A DNA stretch of 56,764 bases from Candidatus Tantalella remota (GCA_030765685.1 JAVCCB010000082.1:1-56764); one strand, 5' to 3'; positions 25,109 through 34,159 are shown, counted from the first letter of the stretch. The notes: generated from the sequence alone by a model not told the origin. A program made the numbers and translations.

Positions 25109-25126
25109 TGCTATAATTATGCACTT
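25109..25126 (+). promoter_or_regulatory. Extended -10 promoter of era
   Basis: TGCTATAAT (25109-25117) is an ideal extended -10. The ATG of era begins nine bases after it, so the transcript leader is at most two or three bases. The -35 region is poor, as allowed for extended -10 promoters. No Shine-Dalgarno sequence. Confidence 0.55.
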
Positions 25127-26023
25127 ATGACGAGATCAGGTTTTGTATCCATATCCGGGCAGCCTAATGTAGGCAAGTCGACCATACTTAACGGCCTTTT
25201 GAAAGAAAAGGTGGCGATAGTAAGTAATCGACCCGAAACTACCCGCGACAATCTTCGAGGTATCCTTACCGAGAAGGACTGCCAGGTCGTGTTCATCGAT
25301 ACTCCCGGAATACACAAACCGCATGACCTTCTGGGAAAGGTAATGCTTACGCGCGCCCAGTCCTCCATCATGGAATCGGATATCATACTTTTTGTCACCG
25401 AAAAAAGGGTAGCTTTCAACAGGGATGACGATAACATCGTAAAACGTCTGCCCCGTCCGGAAGAAGGTAAAAAAGTAATACTTGTCATCAATAAGGTCGA
25501 CCGTGTGAAGGATAAAAAAATACTCCTGCCTCTTATAGAAAAGGCCCTGGAGATATACCCTTTTGACGAGATCGTCCCCATCAGCGCTCTCAAACCGGCA
25601 CATCTGGTAAAACTTATGGATGTCGTAAGAACGCTACTGCCGGAAGGCCCTTTTATGTATCCGGAAGACCAGCTTACCGACAAGAACGAACGTTTTTTGG
25701 TACAGGAGATCATCCGGGAAAAGATACTGAGAGAGACCTACGAAGAAATACCCCATGCCATAGCCGTAGTCGTCGAGGCCTGGGAAGAAGACGATGAAGC
25801 CGACCGCATAAACATACATGCCAATGTCTTTGTGGAGAGGCTATCACAGAAAGCTATCATCATCGGCAAAGAAGGCGCCATGATGAAAAAAATAGGAAAA
25901 CACGCCAGAGCAGACATTGAACGGATGCTCGACCGCCACGTCTACCTTGACCTGTGGGTCAAGGTCTTCGACAAATGGAAGAAAGACCCCAACGCCCTCC
26001 GCGAAATGGGTTATGCGGACTAA
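25127..26023 (+). CDS. era: GTPase Era
   Basis: Era is a Ras-like GTPase with a C-terminal KH domain that matures the 30S subunit by binding the 3' end of 16S rRNA. G1 is SGQPNVGKS (~9-17), G2 RPETTRDN, G3 DTPGIH near 59 and G4 NKVD near 119; the KH domain has the GKEGAMMKKIGKHARADIE signature near 246. With the start at 25127 the length is 298, the family norm; the frame continues 17 codons upstream across the promoter and those codons are not needed. It is the only plus-strand gene in the first 35 kb and is divergent from mgtE. Confidence 0.96.
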   Translation: MTRSGFVSISGQPNVGKSTILNGLLKEKVAIVSNRPETTRDNLRGILTEKDCQVVFIDTPGIHKPHDLLGKVMLTRAQSSIMESDIILFVTEKRVAFNRDDDNIVKRLPRPEEGKKVILVINKVDRVKDKKILLPLIEKALEIYPFDEIVPISALKPAHLVKLMDVVRTLLPEGPFMYPEDQLTDKNERFLVQEIIREKILRETYEEIPHAIAVVVEAWEEDDEADRINIHANVFVERLSQKAIIIGKEGAMMKKIGKHARADIERMLDRHVYLDLWVKVFDKWKKDPNALREMGYAD

Positions 26024-26073
26024 TTAACACTTTCCAAATCCTCATGTTAGATCAATCAAAAAGCCTGCATTTA

Positions 26074-26099
26074 TAACCTGGTTACTTTCTGCCAGGTTA
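26074..26099. repeat. Repeated hairpin TAACCTGG...CCAGGTTA
   Basis: An 8-bp stem with a 10-nt loop. The same stem with a similar loop recurs at 55656-55681. There is no T-run, so a terminator is not supported. Confidence 0.6.
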
Positions 26100-26274
26100 A
26101 AACCGCAAACGGTACAAAATACATAAACTACGACACAGGAACAGGATATCAGGGGATCTGGAAATCAGGGACTAGGATATCGGGGTATCAGGAACAAACT
26201 AAACCTTATCCTCAACCTTGACCTGAGCTAGCTGACAGCTCGCTGCTCACGGCTTACAGCTGCGGAATACGCTT

Positions 26275-26314
26275 GAACCGGGTTAAGCCTACGAAAGTAG
26301 TGATAACCCGGTTC
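26275..26314. repeat. Perfect 11-bp inverted repeat
   Basis: GAACCGGGTTA and TAACCCGGTTC enclose an 18-nt centre that itself contains CTAC-GAAA-GTAG. It lies 250 nt after era and lacks a T-run. It could be a structured RNA stub or a relic element end. Confidence 0.5.
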
Positions 26315-26438
26315 ACTATTTATATGTAACTAAATTTACACGGGGACACCTATAATCTTAAAAAAGGGGACAGTTTAAAGGATTAAAACCCCAAACGGTA
26401 CAAAATACTCGCTCGCAATGACGTGGAAATCTGTATTG

Positions 26439-27062
26439 TTATACTTCGAGATTGAACTTTGAGAGTTGCTCGCGGAGCGCTTCGGCGCCGGTGAAGAGGA
26501 ATGCACGGATACCCATGACCCGGGCGGCTTCGATCAGGTCTGCCCTGTCGTCGGTATAAAAACTTTCTTTAGACATGGTACCCGCTACGCGCAAGGCTTC
26601 TTTGAAAATATCAGGATGCGGTTTCTGCCTGCCCACTTCGTACGACACCACCATCTCGTCCATCAGATCAAGTATCTTATATTTTTTGCGGATGAAATTG
26701 AAATGTGATTCATTGGTATTCGAAAGCAGGATCAGTTTTATCTGCGGGTATTTCTTTTTTATCGTCCTGATGATATCTTCCATTTCAGGATACGGAGCGA
26801 ACATGCTGTTCCATGCTTCGTAGAATTCACCGTATTTCATGTCCAGCCTGAAAAGATGTTTTGTTTTGCTGTAGAACTGCGAAGAAGTAAGTTTCCCTTC
26901 AGCATACCGGTCAAGATTGTCCGACTCAGTGGCATACTGAATTATCTTCTCGTTCGTTACCTTCCCCTGCCCATCAAAAGCGGCTACGAGATCCTCCATG
27001 ACCAGTTTTATGATCACATTTCCCAGGTCGAAAAATATGGCTTTAATTGTTTTTTCTTTCAT
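26439..27062 (-). CDS. HAD-superfamily hydrolase
   Basis: A 207-residue HAD phosphatase of subfamily IA with an alpha-helical cap. Motif I is FFDLGNV (10-16; nucleophile Asp12, but the usual DxD second Asp is replaced by a glycine-asparagine pair as in the YihX/epoxide-hydrolase-like group), motif II is LLSNTNE near 113, motif III is the Lys of GRQKPHPDIF near 147, and motif IV is DDRADLIEAA near 170. YihX-type enzymes dephosphorylate sugar phosphates such as alpha-glucose-1-phosphate, which would fit glgP nearby, but the substrate cannot be read from sequence. Its leader contains a hexamer repeat. Confidence 0.88.
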   Translation of the reverse strand: MKEKTIKAIFFDLGNVIIKLVMEDLVAAFDGQGKVTNEKIIQYATESDNLDRYAEGKLTSSQFYSKTKHLFRLDMKYGEFYEAWNSMFAPYPEMEDIIRTIKKKYPQIKLILLSNTNESHFNFIRKKYKILDLMDEMVVSYEVGRQKPHPDIFKEALRVAGTMSKESFYTDDRADLIEAARVMGIRAFLFTGAEALREQLSKFNLEV

Positions 27063-27074
27063 ATATTTTACTTT

Positions 27075-27150
27075 CGTCAGGTTAAGATTTAGGTTAAGGT
27101 TTTATCCCGGTACTCGCCTGTCCGCCATAGCTTTAGCGAAGGCGGGATAC
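27075..27150. repeat. Hexamer run and CCCGCC remnant
   Basis: About 27077-27105 is AGGTTA/AGATTT six-base units; about 27115-27148 is an inverted CCCGCC-type remnant (TCCGCCATAGCTTTAGCGAA) followed by TACCCGG words that run to the Nudix stop codon region. Confidence 0.65.
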
Positions 27151-27161
27151 CCGGTACCTGT

Positions 27162-27581
27162 TCACCGTTCCCTATACGTGTTAATCCCCTTTTCAAGCAA
27201 GCCCCTCGATCCCTCATATTCTATAGTCTCCAGCGCTACCTCCGGTGAAAACCATTCCCCTTCGAGTATCTCCGAGGTCTGTATAACAAGTTCTTCGTCT
27301 CCGGACGCTTCCACAAGAAAAATATGTACTGTCTTGAATATCTTTTTATCGTTCAGGGTGAAATAGTATTCCTGCGTTCCCAGTTCTTCCAGTACACTAA
27401 GCCGTGTGAGCCCGGTCTCTTCGGAGATCTCCCTGACGGCCGTCTCAACCGGAGTTTCGCCCGCTTCGGCGTGTCCCTTGGGCCACGTCCAGTGACCGTA
27501 ACTGTCTTTTATGAGGAGCACACTGAGGCGATCATCTTCTTTTTTTACTACCACCCCTCCTGCCGCGATCTGATCTTCCAT
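27162..27581 (-). CDS. Nudix hydrolase (diadenosine polyphosphate type)
   Basis: A 139-residue Nudix protein. The Nudix box is complete: GHAEAGETPVETAVREISEE (~35-54) then TGL, with the catalytic REXXEE intact. The start AAGGVVVKKEDDRLSVLLIKDSYGHWTWPKGH is typical of the Ap4A/diphosphoinositol-type or MutT-like group that act on nucleoside diphosphate derivatives. A GAGGAAGG site precedes the ATG. It starts 14 nt after the helicase gene and is likely the second gene of that transcript; a nucleotide-sanitising role next to a repair helicase is plausible but inferred. Confidence 0.92.
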   Translation of the reverse strand: MEDQIAAGGVVVKKEDDRLSVLLIKDSYGHWTWPKGHAEAGETPVETAVREISEETGLTRLSVLEELGTQEYYFTLNDKKIFKTVHIFLVEASGDEELVIQTSEILEGEWFSPEVALETIEYEGSRGLLEKGINTYRER

Positions 27582-27595
27582 ATTAAACCTTCCTC

Positions 27596-29662
27596 TTACA
27601 ACTCAACAACAGGGTCATCGTCGTAATCGTCATCTTCGTCGTCATCCTTCGCTCCCGGGAAAAACTCCGAGTGTCCGGAAGAATCCACTTCCCATACCTC
27701 GTATTCGTTCGGAGCAAGTTCCTCGAGAAACCTCGAACGCCGCGCAATTACCGTTCCCATCTGATAATCATACCTGGTAACAGGATGCATAAGATACAGG
27801 TATTTTCTCGCGCGTGTCGCCGCCACGTAAAAAAGCCTTCTCTCTTCTTCCAGCTCATTTTCATCGTTCATCGACTTCGGATGCGGGAACTGGCCTTCAC
27901 AAAGACCTATTATCATCACAGAATCCCATTCCAGTCCCTTGGCCTGATGTATGGTCGAAAGGACCAACTGCTCGCCGTCTTCCTGCTCCGCGGAAACAGT
28001 TTCCCCCCGAAAATTCTCCCTCAAAGTTATATCGCTCAGAAATTCGGACACCGAAGCGTATTCGTGGGAAAAATTTATAAGTTCGTGTATATCGTCCACC
28101 CGGTCCTTGGCGTTCTCGAAGTTCGCGAGCACATAGGTCTCATATCCCTGCGCCAGGATGATCTCTATGAGCTCACCGGGAACTTCTCCCGCGCCGGAAT
28201 CGGTCACGGCTTTCATGATCTTCTGAAACCTCCCGTAGCCGACCCTCGCTTTTTGAGATACCACTTTCGATATGTCCTGACTCCTTATGAAAGCCACGAT
28301 ATCCCTGCCGCTTTCCCGAAAAACATTATATATCTTTTCGGCATAACCTGGGCCTATCCCCGGACACATGGTCAGGGTACGTATCCACGCGATCTCATCG
28401 ACCGGATTAGCTATCAGTTTCAGGTATGACAGGACATCCTTTATGTGTGCCTGCTCAAAAAACCTGATCCCTCCCCGTACCACATAGGGTATGCCACGTT
28501 TTACGAGTTCCATCTCGAGTTCCGCCGACTGGTAATGCGCCCTGAAAAGAACCGCCATATCCTTCATCTCGAAACCTTCTGCGCGCATCTCCAGAACGCG
28601 TTGCGCGATGAACCTTGCCTGGGAATACGGGTCTTTTACTTCTACCAACGCGGGCCTTTCAAGAGAAGGATTGACCGCCTTCAGCTCCTTGGGAAACTGT
28701 TTCGTGTTATTAGTCAGGGAATCGTTCGCCAGGTCGAGTATCTCCGGCGTAGACCTGTAATTAGTCTCGAGCTTGTAGACTTTAGTGTCCTTGAACCTTT
28801 TCGGAAACTTGAGGATATTGTCCACCCTCGCGCCACGGAATGAATATATGGACTGCGCGTCGTCACCGACAACAAGGATGTTACGATGATGCTCGCAAAG
28901 GATGTTTATTATATCCGCCTGCAGGTAGTTAGTGTCCTGGTATTCGTCGACCATGACATACTTAAACTGCTCGGTAAACCTGCGGCGGGCCGCAGGTACG
29001 GTCTCCAGGACCTTTTTCCACTTCAGGAGAAGATCGTCATAATCCATATTGCTAGACTCCAGTTTTTTCTTCTCGTAAAGCTTGCCTATGTCCTCGATCT
29101 CTTTTGAAAACTTGAGAAAATACGGATACCTTCCATCCAACACGTCATCGATCGGTTCTTTCGTGTTCATGGACAGGCTTATGATCGACTGTATAACCGA
29201 GGCTTTGGGAAACTTCTCCTCTTTTGCCCGGGAACTCATCTTTTTCATGCATGCTTTTATCAGGTCCCGGGAATCGTGCTGGTCGAGTATACCGAAATCT
29301 CTGCTGTATCCGACTTCGGGAGCGTACATCCTGAGCGACCTGTTGCCGACGTGATGAAAAGTGCCGCTCCAAAGGCCTTTGGGCCTATATCTCAGGATCA
29401 TCTCCGTCCTGTCCCTCATCTCCCGGGACGCTTTATTGGTAAACGTCATAAGCAAAATGTTGGCAGGCGGAACACCCCGTTCCAGAAGGTATGCCAGGCG
29501 ATATATGAGGGTCCTCGTCTTGCCGCTTCCGGCACCGGCGAGAACAAGGCACGGTCCTTCCGCGCCGGTAACAACCTCATACTGCTGCTCGTTAAGGTTA
29601 CCCTTGAAATCGATATGTGTCTCTATTTTTCCGGTAGGTTCGTGGAGTATATATTTTTTCAT
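27596..29662 (-). CDS. UvrD/PcrA-type superfamily 1 DNA helicase
   Basis: A 688-residue 3'-5' helicase used in repair or replication restart. Motif Q and Walker A are LNEQQYEVVTGAEGPCLVLA and GAGSGKTRTL (~25-52), motif Ia is LLMTFTNKASREM, motif II YVMVDEYQDTN near 233-243, motif III VVGDDAQSIYSFRGA near 259, motif IV TNYRSTPEIL near 290, motif V STIHQAKGLEWDSV near 560 and motif VI EERRLFYVAATRARKYL near 600. The C-terminus is a strongly acidic tail (KDDDEDDDYDDD) instead of the usual Tudor-like domain. A consensus promoter lies 9 nt before the ATG and no ribosome site is seen. UvrD versus PcrA/Rep naming is not decided. Confidence 0.94.
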   Translation of the reverse strand: MKKYILHEPTGKIETHIDFKGNLNEQQYEVVTGAEGPCLVLAGAGSGKTRTLIYRLAYLLERGVPPANILLMTFTNKASREMRDRTEMILRYRPKGLWSGTFHHVGNRSLRMYAPEVGYSRDFGILDQHDSRDLIKACMKKMSSRAKEEKFPKASVIQSIISLSMNTKEPIDDVLDGRYPYFLKFSKEIEDIGKLYEKKKLESSNMDYDDLLLKWKKVLETVPAARRRFTEQFKYVMVDEYQDTNYLQADIINILCEHHRNILVVGDDAQSIYSFRGARVDNILKFPKRFKDTKVYKLETNYRSTPEILDLANDSLTNNTKQFPKELKAVNPSLERPALVEVKDPYSQARFIAQRVLEMRAEGFEMKDMAVLFRAHYQSAELEMELVKRGIPYVVRGGIRFFEQAHIKDVLSYLKLIANPVDEIAWIRTLTMCPGIGPGYAEKIYNVFRESGRDIVAFIRSQDISKVVSQKARVGYGRFQKIMKAVTDSGAGEVPGELIEIILAQGYETYVLANFENAKDRVDDIHELINFSHEYASVSEFLSDITLRENFRGETVSAEQEDGEQLVLSTIHQAKGLEWDSVMIIGLCEGQFPHPKSMNDENELEEERRLFYVAATRARKYLYLMHPVTRYDYQMGTVIARRSRFLEELAPNEYEVWEVDSSGHSEFFPGAKDDDEDDDYDDDPVVEL

Positions 29663-29671
29663 GATCGGACT

Positions 29672-29700
29672 ATTATAATGAATAGTACTTCAAAAAGCAA
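29672..29700 (-). promoter_or_regulatory. Promoter of the helicase gene (near-leaderless)
   Basis: Minus strand: TTGCTT (29695-29700), 17-nt spacer, TATAAT (29672-29677). The -10 ends nine bases before the ATG at 29662, leaving no room for a ribosome-binding site. Confidence 0.65.
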
Positions 29701-29702
29701 AC

Positions 29703-30235
29703 AGCATATGCAGGGAATTGGGAATAGAGAATCGGGAATAGTTGCAGGGTATCCGGGGATCAGGACATCGGGGACTAGGGAATCAGGGTATCAGGGAATC
29801 AGGAACAAACAACTCGGCACTGGGTGCGAGGCGACAGGTAAGAACGGTCTTGGGTACTATCCCCAAAACCCTACGGCACGGAGTTAGATCCCTCGACTCG
29901 CTTCCGCTCGCTCCCGCCGTCGCCGAACCATTTAGGATTATTTGGCTATGGCGGACAGGCGGGATGACAGCATATGCAAGAAATTGAGAACGGAGAATCG
30001 GGAATAGATGCAGGGTATCCGGGAATTAGGACATCGGGAACTAGGGGATCAGGATATCAGGGGATCGGGGACAAACAACTCGGCACTGGGTGCGAGGCGA
30101 CAGGTAAGAACGTCATCCCGGAATCCCGAGCCAGGCGAGGGATATCCGGGATCAAATAAAATTAATATTTTTATGGGATCCCCGCTTAAAACCTGCGGGG
30201 ATGACGATTTTAATTTTCGCTTTCACAAAATGCAA
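29703..30235. repeat. Intergenic block with a 144-bp direct repeat
   Basis: 29703-29846 and 29969-30112 are direct copies (offset 266, no gap, diverged mainly within the ATCAGG words). Each holds GGGAATA heptamers, ATCAGGG heptamers and the invariant tail AACTCGGCACTGGGTGCGAG. Between them lie a GATCCCTCGACTC element and a CCCGCC...GGCGGG element (29911-29961). After them is a GGGATCCCCGC...GCGGGG word (about 30176-30200). No gene. Confidence 0.8.
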
Positions 30236-30682
30236 CTACGAAAACTGTTCCGCGACTTTTGATCTGGTAAAAAAATAGATGAAGGAAAGTTCGAACACTG
30301 TAACAACAGCGGTAAGTATAATAGCATAGGTATAAACCGGCCCTACAAACTCCGGCGGGACATCCACATTGCCGGAAGCGATATATTCCTTAAAATTGGA
30401 CATCACAATGCGGTTTAGAAAGAGTCCGGAGGTCACACTTATAACTGCCATGACTGTTAATACTTTTCTCGCCCAGTCCTCCAGCTTAAGTATCCTGGAT
30501 CCACAATATACCGCGCATATCCCGTAAAGGACCGTGAACAGGTAAATAGCTACAGTAAGAGTTCCGGGCAGCGGTTTGAACATAAGCGCGAACTGGCCAT
30601 ATTTACCCACCCCAAGCAGGACATACGCCCCGAAAATGATTATCATGATACCGTAAACCGTTATACCCTTGCTTCGGCTCAT
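30236..30682 (-). CDS. Four-helix membrane protein, unknown function
   Basis: A 148-residue integral membrane protein with four hydrophobic segments (ITVYGIMIIIFGAYVLLGV, GTLTVAIYLFTVLYGICAVY, WARKVLTVMAVISVTSGLF, and TYAIILTAVVTVFELSFIYF) and short charged ends. I recognise no family. The ATG at 30682 overlaps the TGA of glgP in an ATGA and has a GGGGGAT site; an in-frame TTG four codons upstream is not needed. Translational coupling to glgP suggests a link to the carbohydrate block, but no function can be assigned. Confidence 0.72.
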   Translation of the reverse strand: MSRSKGITVYGIMIIIFGAYVLLGVGKYGQFALMFKPLPGTLTVAIYLFTVLYGICAVYCGSRILKLEDWARKVLTVMAVISVTSGLFLNRIVMSNFKEYIASGNVDVPPEFVGPVYTYAIILTAVVTVFELSFIYFFTRSKVAEQFS

Positions 30683-33120
30683 TCTATCCCCCAAATATCT
30701 TTCGCGTATTCTGAAACCGTTCTGTCACTCGAGAACCTCCCCGACCTGGCGGTATTCATGATAGACATCTTCGTCCACCGGTCCACATCAAGAAAAGCCT
30801 CCGACACTTTTTCCTGAATACTGAGATACTCCTTAAAATCCGCGAAGACCATGTACTGGTCATTCCACATAAGGGAATCTATCAACGGCTGGAATATCCC
30901 CCTCTCGGACTGCGAAAAGACATCTTCCTGAACGAGTCTGATGACTTCTTTCAGAACCGGGTCCTTCTCAACAAATTCCTGCGGCTTATACCCCTTCTTC
31001 CTTAATTCCTTCACTTCGTCAGTCCTCAAACCAAAGATGAATATGTTATCGTCACCCACCTCTTCGGCTATCTCAATATTAGCGCCGTCCCACGTGCCCA
31101 CCGTAAGCGCGCCGTTCAACATGAATTTCATATTTCCCGTACCTGAAGCTTCTTTGCCGGCAGTCGATATCTGTTCTGACAGATCACTGGCAGGAAATAT
31201 CCTTTCAGCCAGAGACACGCAATAGTTCTCCAGAAAAACCACCTTAAGCCTGTCTTTGACGTCCGGGTCGTTGTTGATGACTTCCGCGACATTATTGATA
31301 AACTTGATTATCAGTTTTGCCATGGCGTATCCGGGAGCCGCTTTTCCGGCGATTATCGCGGTGCGGGGAACGATGTCCGCGTCGGGATCGTTCTTCATCC
31401 TCGCGTACTGGGCTATCAAATAAAATGCGAACAATACCTGCCGCTTGTATTCGTGTATCCTTTTTACCTGTACATCAAACATGGATCCGGGATCGACGAC
31501 CGTACCTGTTGTATCTTCAATATATTTAACAAGCCAGCGTTTGTTATCCTTTTTCACCGAACGCCAGCTATCCATAAAAAAACTGTCATCGGTAAAAGCT
31601 TCAAGCTTACGCAGCTTCCCGAGGTTCATGGCCCACTTATCTCCTATAGCCCCATTGATGAGCGCCGTAAGAGCGGGATTGGCTTTCATAAGCCAGCGCC
31701 GCTGTGTTATGCCGTTGGTCTTGTTGTTGAACTTTTCGGGATAAAATTCATAGAAATCCTTAAAAAGCGTGGTTTTCAGAAGTTCCGTGTGAAGTCCGGA
31801 AACACCGTTAACGGAGTGGCTTCCCACTATGCTTAGATGGCTCATCCTTATCTTTTTATCGTTGTCTTCCTCTATCAGCGACATTCGGCGGGCCTTGTCC
31901 TGATCTTTCGGATACTTCGCGGCAACCTGCCTTAGAAAGCGCATGTTTATCTCACATATGATCTCAAGATGGCGCGGCAGCAGTCTCCCCAGAAGATCTA
32001 TGGGCCACATCTCAAGCGCTTCCGACATTATCGTATGATTGGTATAGCCGAACGAATTGACCGTTATCTCCCAGGCCTCATCCCAGTCAAAGTTTTCAAT
32101 GTCTATGAGTATACGCATAAGTTCCACAATAGCTATCGCGGGATGCGTATCGTTCAGCTGTATCGCCACTTTGTCGGGAAATGTCTTAAAATCCCTGTTG
32201 TGCATTTTAAATCGGCGTATTATGTCCTGTATGGACGCGGAGGTGAAAAAATATTCCTGCTGCAAACGCAGTTCTATGTTTTTATAGACCTTATCGCTCG
32301 GATAAAGCACGCGGGATATGTTCTCGGACATTATCTTCTGACGGCATGCCTTTATGTAGTCGCCGTCGCTGAAATAATCAAGATCAAAGTCTTCCGTACT
32401 CTTGGCAGACCACAAGCGAAGGTTGTTAACTACGCCATTCCTGAAACCAGGCACCGGAGTATCGTACGCCATGGCAAGGACGTCCTGCGTATCCACCCAG
32501 TCGGCACAGGGCTTCCCTTCCCGGTTGACCCTCGGTCTAGTCTTGCCGTAAAAACTTATCTTTATCGTAAATTCCGGTCTTTCGAACTCCCAGGGATTAC
32601 CGAACTTGAGCCATTCATCGGGAAGTTCCACCTGCGAACCGTTGACTATCTTCTGTTTGAAGATCCCGTAATCGTACCTTATGCCGTATCCCGTAGCCGG
32701 AAGACCGAGCGTTGCCATGGAATCAAGAAAACATGCCGCTAAACGGCCAAGTCCGCCGTTTCCAAGAGCCTGGTCCACTTCCTGATCATAAAGGTCCTCC
32801 AGATCAAAACCCAACTCTTCCATCGCGACAGTACTTTCCTCTTCCAGACCAAGATTAAGTATGTTGTTACCAAGAAGCCTGCCGGTGAGGAACTCCAGCG
32901 ACAGATAGTACACCCTTTTGCAGTTCTCGTCGTGATACCTCTGTTGGGTAAGTATCCATCTTTCTATCAGACGCTCACGAATACTCAGCGCGATCGATTC
33001 ATAATTATCATAATCGGTAGCCGTGTAAAGGTCTTTGGCAAGCGCGTACCTGCGGTTATGCATGAAAGCCGCTTTTAAACCTTCTATATTTTTCTGCTTG
33101 TCGCTTTTTCTAGGATTCAT
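30679..33120 (-). CDS. glgP: Glycogen/starch/alpha-glucan phosphorylase
   Basis: GlgP releases glucose-1-phosphate from alpha-1,4-glucans with pyridoxal phosphate as cofactor. At 813 residues it matches the family. The N-terminal part has YYLSLEFLTGRLLGNN and ALGNGGLGRLAACFLDS; active-site stretches are NDTHPAIAIVELMR and VQVKRIHEYKRQ; the PLP lysine is in the canonical EASGTGNMKFMLNGAL with TWDGANIEI following. The ATG at 33120 is taken; an upstream in-frame GTG at 33156 adds 12 residues. A GC-rich hairpin lies between it and the upstream GH130 gene. The HAD hydrolase at 26.4 kb and the adjoining glycosyltransferases suggest a glucan storage-and-use theme. Confidence 0.96.
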   Translation of the reverse strand: MNPRKSDKQKNIEGLKAAFMHNRRYALAKDLYTATDYDNYESIALSIRERLIERWILTQQRYHDENCKRVYYLSLEFLTGRLLGNNILNLGLEEESTVAMEELGFDLEDLYDQEVDQALGNGGLGRLAACFLDSMATLGLPATGYGIRYDYGIFKQKIVNGSQVELPDEWLKFGNPWEFERPEFTIKISFYGKTRPRVNREGKPCADWVDTQDVLAMAYDTPVPGFRNGVVNNLRLWSAKSTEDFDLDYFSDGDYIKACRQKIMSENISRVLYPSDKVYKNIELRLQQEYFFTSASIQDIIRRFKMHNRDFKTFPDKVAIQLNDTHPAIAIVELMRILIDIENFDWDEAWEITVNSFGYTNHTIMSEALEMWPIDLLGRLLPRHLEIICEINMRFLRQVAAKYPKDQDKARRMSLIEEDNDKKIRMSHLSIVGSHSVNGVSGLHTELLKTTLFKDFYEFYPEKFNNKTNGITQRRWLMKANPALTALINGAIGDKWAMNLGKLRKLEAFTDDSFFMDSWRSVKKDNKRWLVKYIEDTTGTVVDPGSMFDVQVKRIHEYKRQVLFAFYLIAQYARMKNDPDADIVPRTAIIAGKAAPGYAMAKLIIKFINNVAEVINNDPDVKDRLKVVFLENYCVSLAERIFPASDLSEQISTAGKEASGTGNMKFMLNGALTVGTWDGANIEIAEEVGDDNIFIFGLRTDEVKELRKKGYKPQEFVEKDPVLKEVIRLVQEDVFSQSERGIFQPLIDSLMWNDQYMVFADFKEYLSIQEKVSEAFLDVDRWTKMSIMNTARSGRFSSDRTVSEYAKDIWGIE

Positions 33121-33163
33121 TCTTGTATGTGGGATCTCTATTAGGACGTGGATCACAGTTTGT

Positions 33164-33190
33164 GTGAGGGGCGCTTCACGCGCCCCTCAC
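33164..33190. terminator. GC-rich hairpin between GH130 and glgP
   Basis: GTGAGGGGCGC and GCGCCCCTCAC form a perfect 11-bp stem with a five-base loop, 11 nt after the GH130 stop. There is no clear T-run on either strand, so it may be an attenuator or 3'-end stabiliser rather than a classical terminator. Confidence 0.45.
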
Positions 33191-33200
33191 CAATATCTCT

Positions 33201-34124
33201 TTACACTCCAAGAAGGCTAAGTACATCCTTTATCTTAGCCGTAGCTACACATATTACCGTATCTGCTCCGCCGTAGTACACGAACAGCGTGTCGTCGATA
33301 GCTACCGCTCCGCATGTAAACGTAACATTAGGAACAACACCGTTCAGTTCATACTCTGTTTCCGGCTCCAAAAACGGCTTATCGTATCTGGCGATCACCT
33401 TTCCTGGATCATCCAGGGCAAGCAACGCGACACCCAGACGATACTGCATCTTACTGTCAACGCCGTGATATATCATCAGCCACCCTTTGTCCGTTTTTAT
33501 CGGAGGTGCGCCGCCGCCTATCTTGAAATATTCCCAGTCGAACTCGGGACTCATGAGTATCTTCTGATTATCCCAGGTTACCAGGTCGTCAGAATACGCT
33601 ATCCACATGTGAGGCGGTATCCTGTGTATCAGGACGAACTTTCCGTTATGTTTCTCCGGCAGAAAGAAAGAATTCTTATTATCTACCCTGTAGAACGGGT
33701 ATATCCTTTCCGACCAGTTCCATTTCTTATTAAGAAAATCCTCTACCGAAATGGAAGTAATGCCTATCTGGACGCCCGTTACGGGGAACACCATACCCAT
33801 GTTATTGCCATAAGCGGTGTAACACATGTATATCCTGTCGTCTATCCGGGTGATCCTCGGATCTTCTATGCCCTTGCAATCCAGATCGCTGTCGGCACTC
33901 GGGCCGAAGATCGGATAGTCGAGCCTTTCGTCGATATTGAACCCGTCCGTGCTCGCTGCGTACCCCACTCTGGAGATACCTGTTTTAGCTCCCTGCGCCC
34001 TGTACAAAATGTGCACTTTACCACCCTCGTATATCGCCGCGGCATTATACACCATGATAGATTCCCATGAGCTGCCTTCCACCGGCGAAAGTATCGGGTT
34101 GTTCTTATACCTTTTAAGGACCAT
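33201..34124 (-). CDS. GH130-family glycoside phosphorylase/hydrolase
   Basis: A 307-residue five-bladed beta-propeller enzyme of glycoside hydrolase family 130, most of whose members phosphorolyse beta-mannosides (e.g. mannosylglucose, mannooligosaccharides, mannosyl-GlcNAc). Visible signatures: NPILSPVEGSSWESIMVYNA near 9-28, HILYRAQG near 38-45, the catalytic acid region GIEDPRITRIDD near 85-96, and GAPPIKTDKGWLMIYHGVD near 200-218, whose histidine belongs to the phosphate site. An AAAGGAG site lies before the ATG. It sits between a glycosyltransferase and glgP in the same direction. Exact substrate is unknown. Confidence 0.9.
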   Translation of the reverse strand: MVLKRYKNNPILSPVEGSSWESIMVYNAAAIYEGGKVHILYRAQGAKTGISRVGYAASTDGFNIDERLDYPIFGPSADSDLDCKGIEDPRITRIDDRIYMCYTAYGNNMGMVFPVTGVQIGITSISVEDFLNKKWNWSERIYPFYRVDNKNSFFLPEKHNGKFVLIHRIPPHMWIAYSDDLVTWDNQKILMSPEFDWEYFKIGGGAPPIKTDKGWLMIYHGVDSKMQYRLGVALLALDDPGKVIARYDKPFLEPETEYELNGVVPNVTFTCGAVAIDDTLFVYYGGADTVICVATAKIKDVLSLLGV

Positions 34125-34159
34125 GCTTACTCCTTTCGTTTACGAACCGTATATAAAAC

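Larger units (their letters stand above)
26024..26438. repeat. Intergenic region downstream of era
   Basis: No gene is seen. 26034-26079 is a 46-nt word whose inverted copy (two mismatches) lies at 43372-43417. It is followed by a TAACCTGG/CCAGGTTA hairpin (26074-26099), ATCAGGG-type heptamers (about 26145-26195), AACCTT hexamers (about 26208-26228) and a perfect 11-bp hairpin (26275-26314). TTAAAACC-CAAACGGTACAAAATAC occurs twice (about 26097 and 26384). Confidence 0.7.

Noticed and set aside
26439..27062. HAD protein as a sucrose-phosphate phosphatase partner of the 35.4-kb fusion
   Set aside because: It is a small subfamily IA HAD with an alpha cap, not the IIB type of sucrose-phosphate phosphatase, and it lies 8 kb away on the other strand.
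19446..27105. AGGTTA/AACCTT hexamers as telomere-like sequence
   Set aside because: Only a few degenerate units at internal loci, in inverted arms; they fit the general short-word repeat system.
29742..30262. Open frames with IRGSGHRGLGNQGIRESG-like products
   Set aside because: Translated ATCAGGG heptamers; both copies of the 144-bp direct repeat yield the same pattern.
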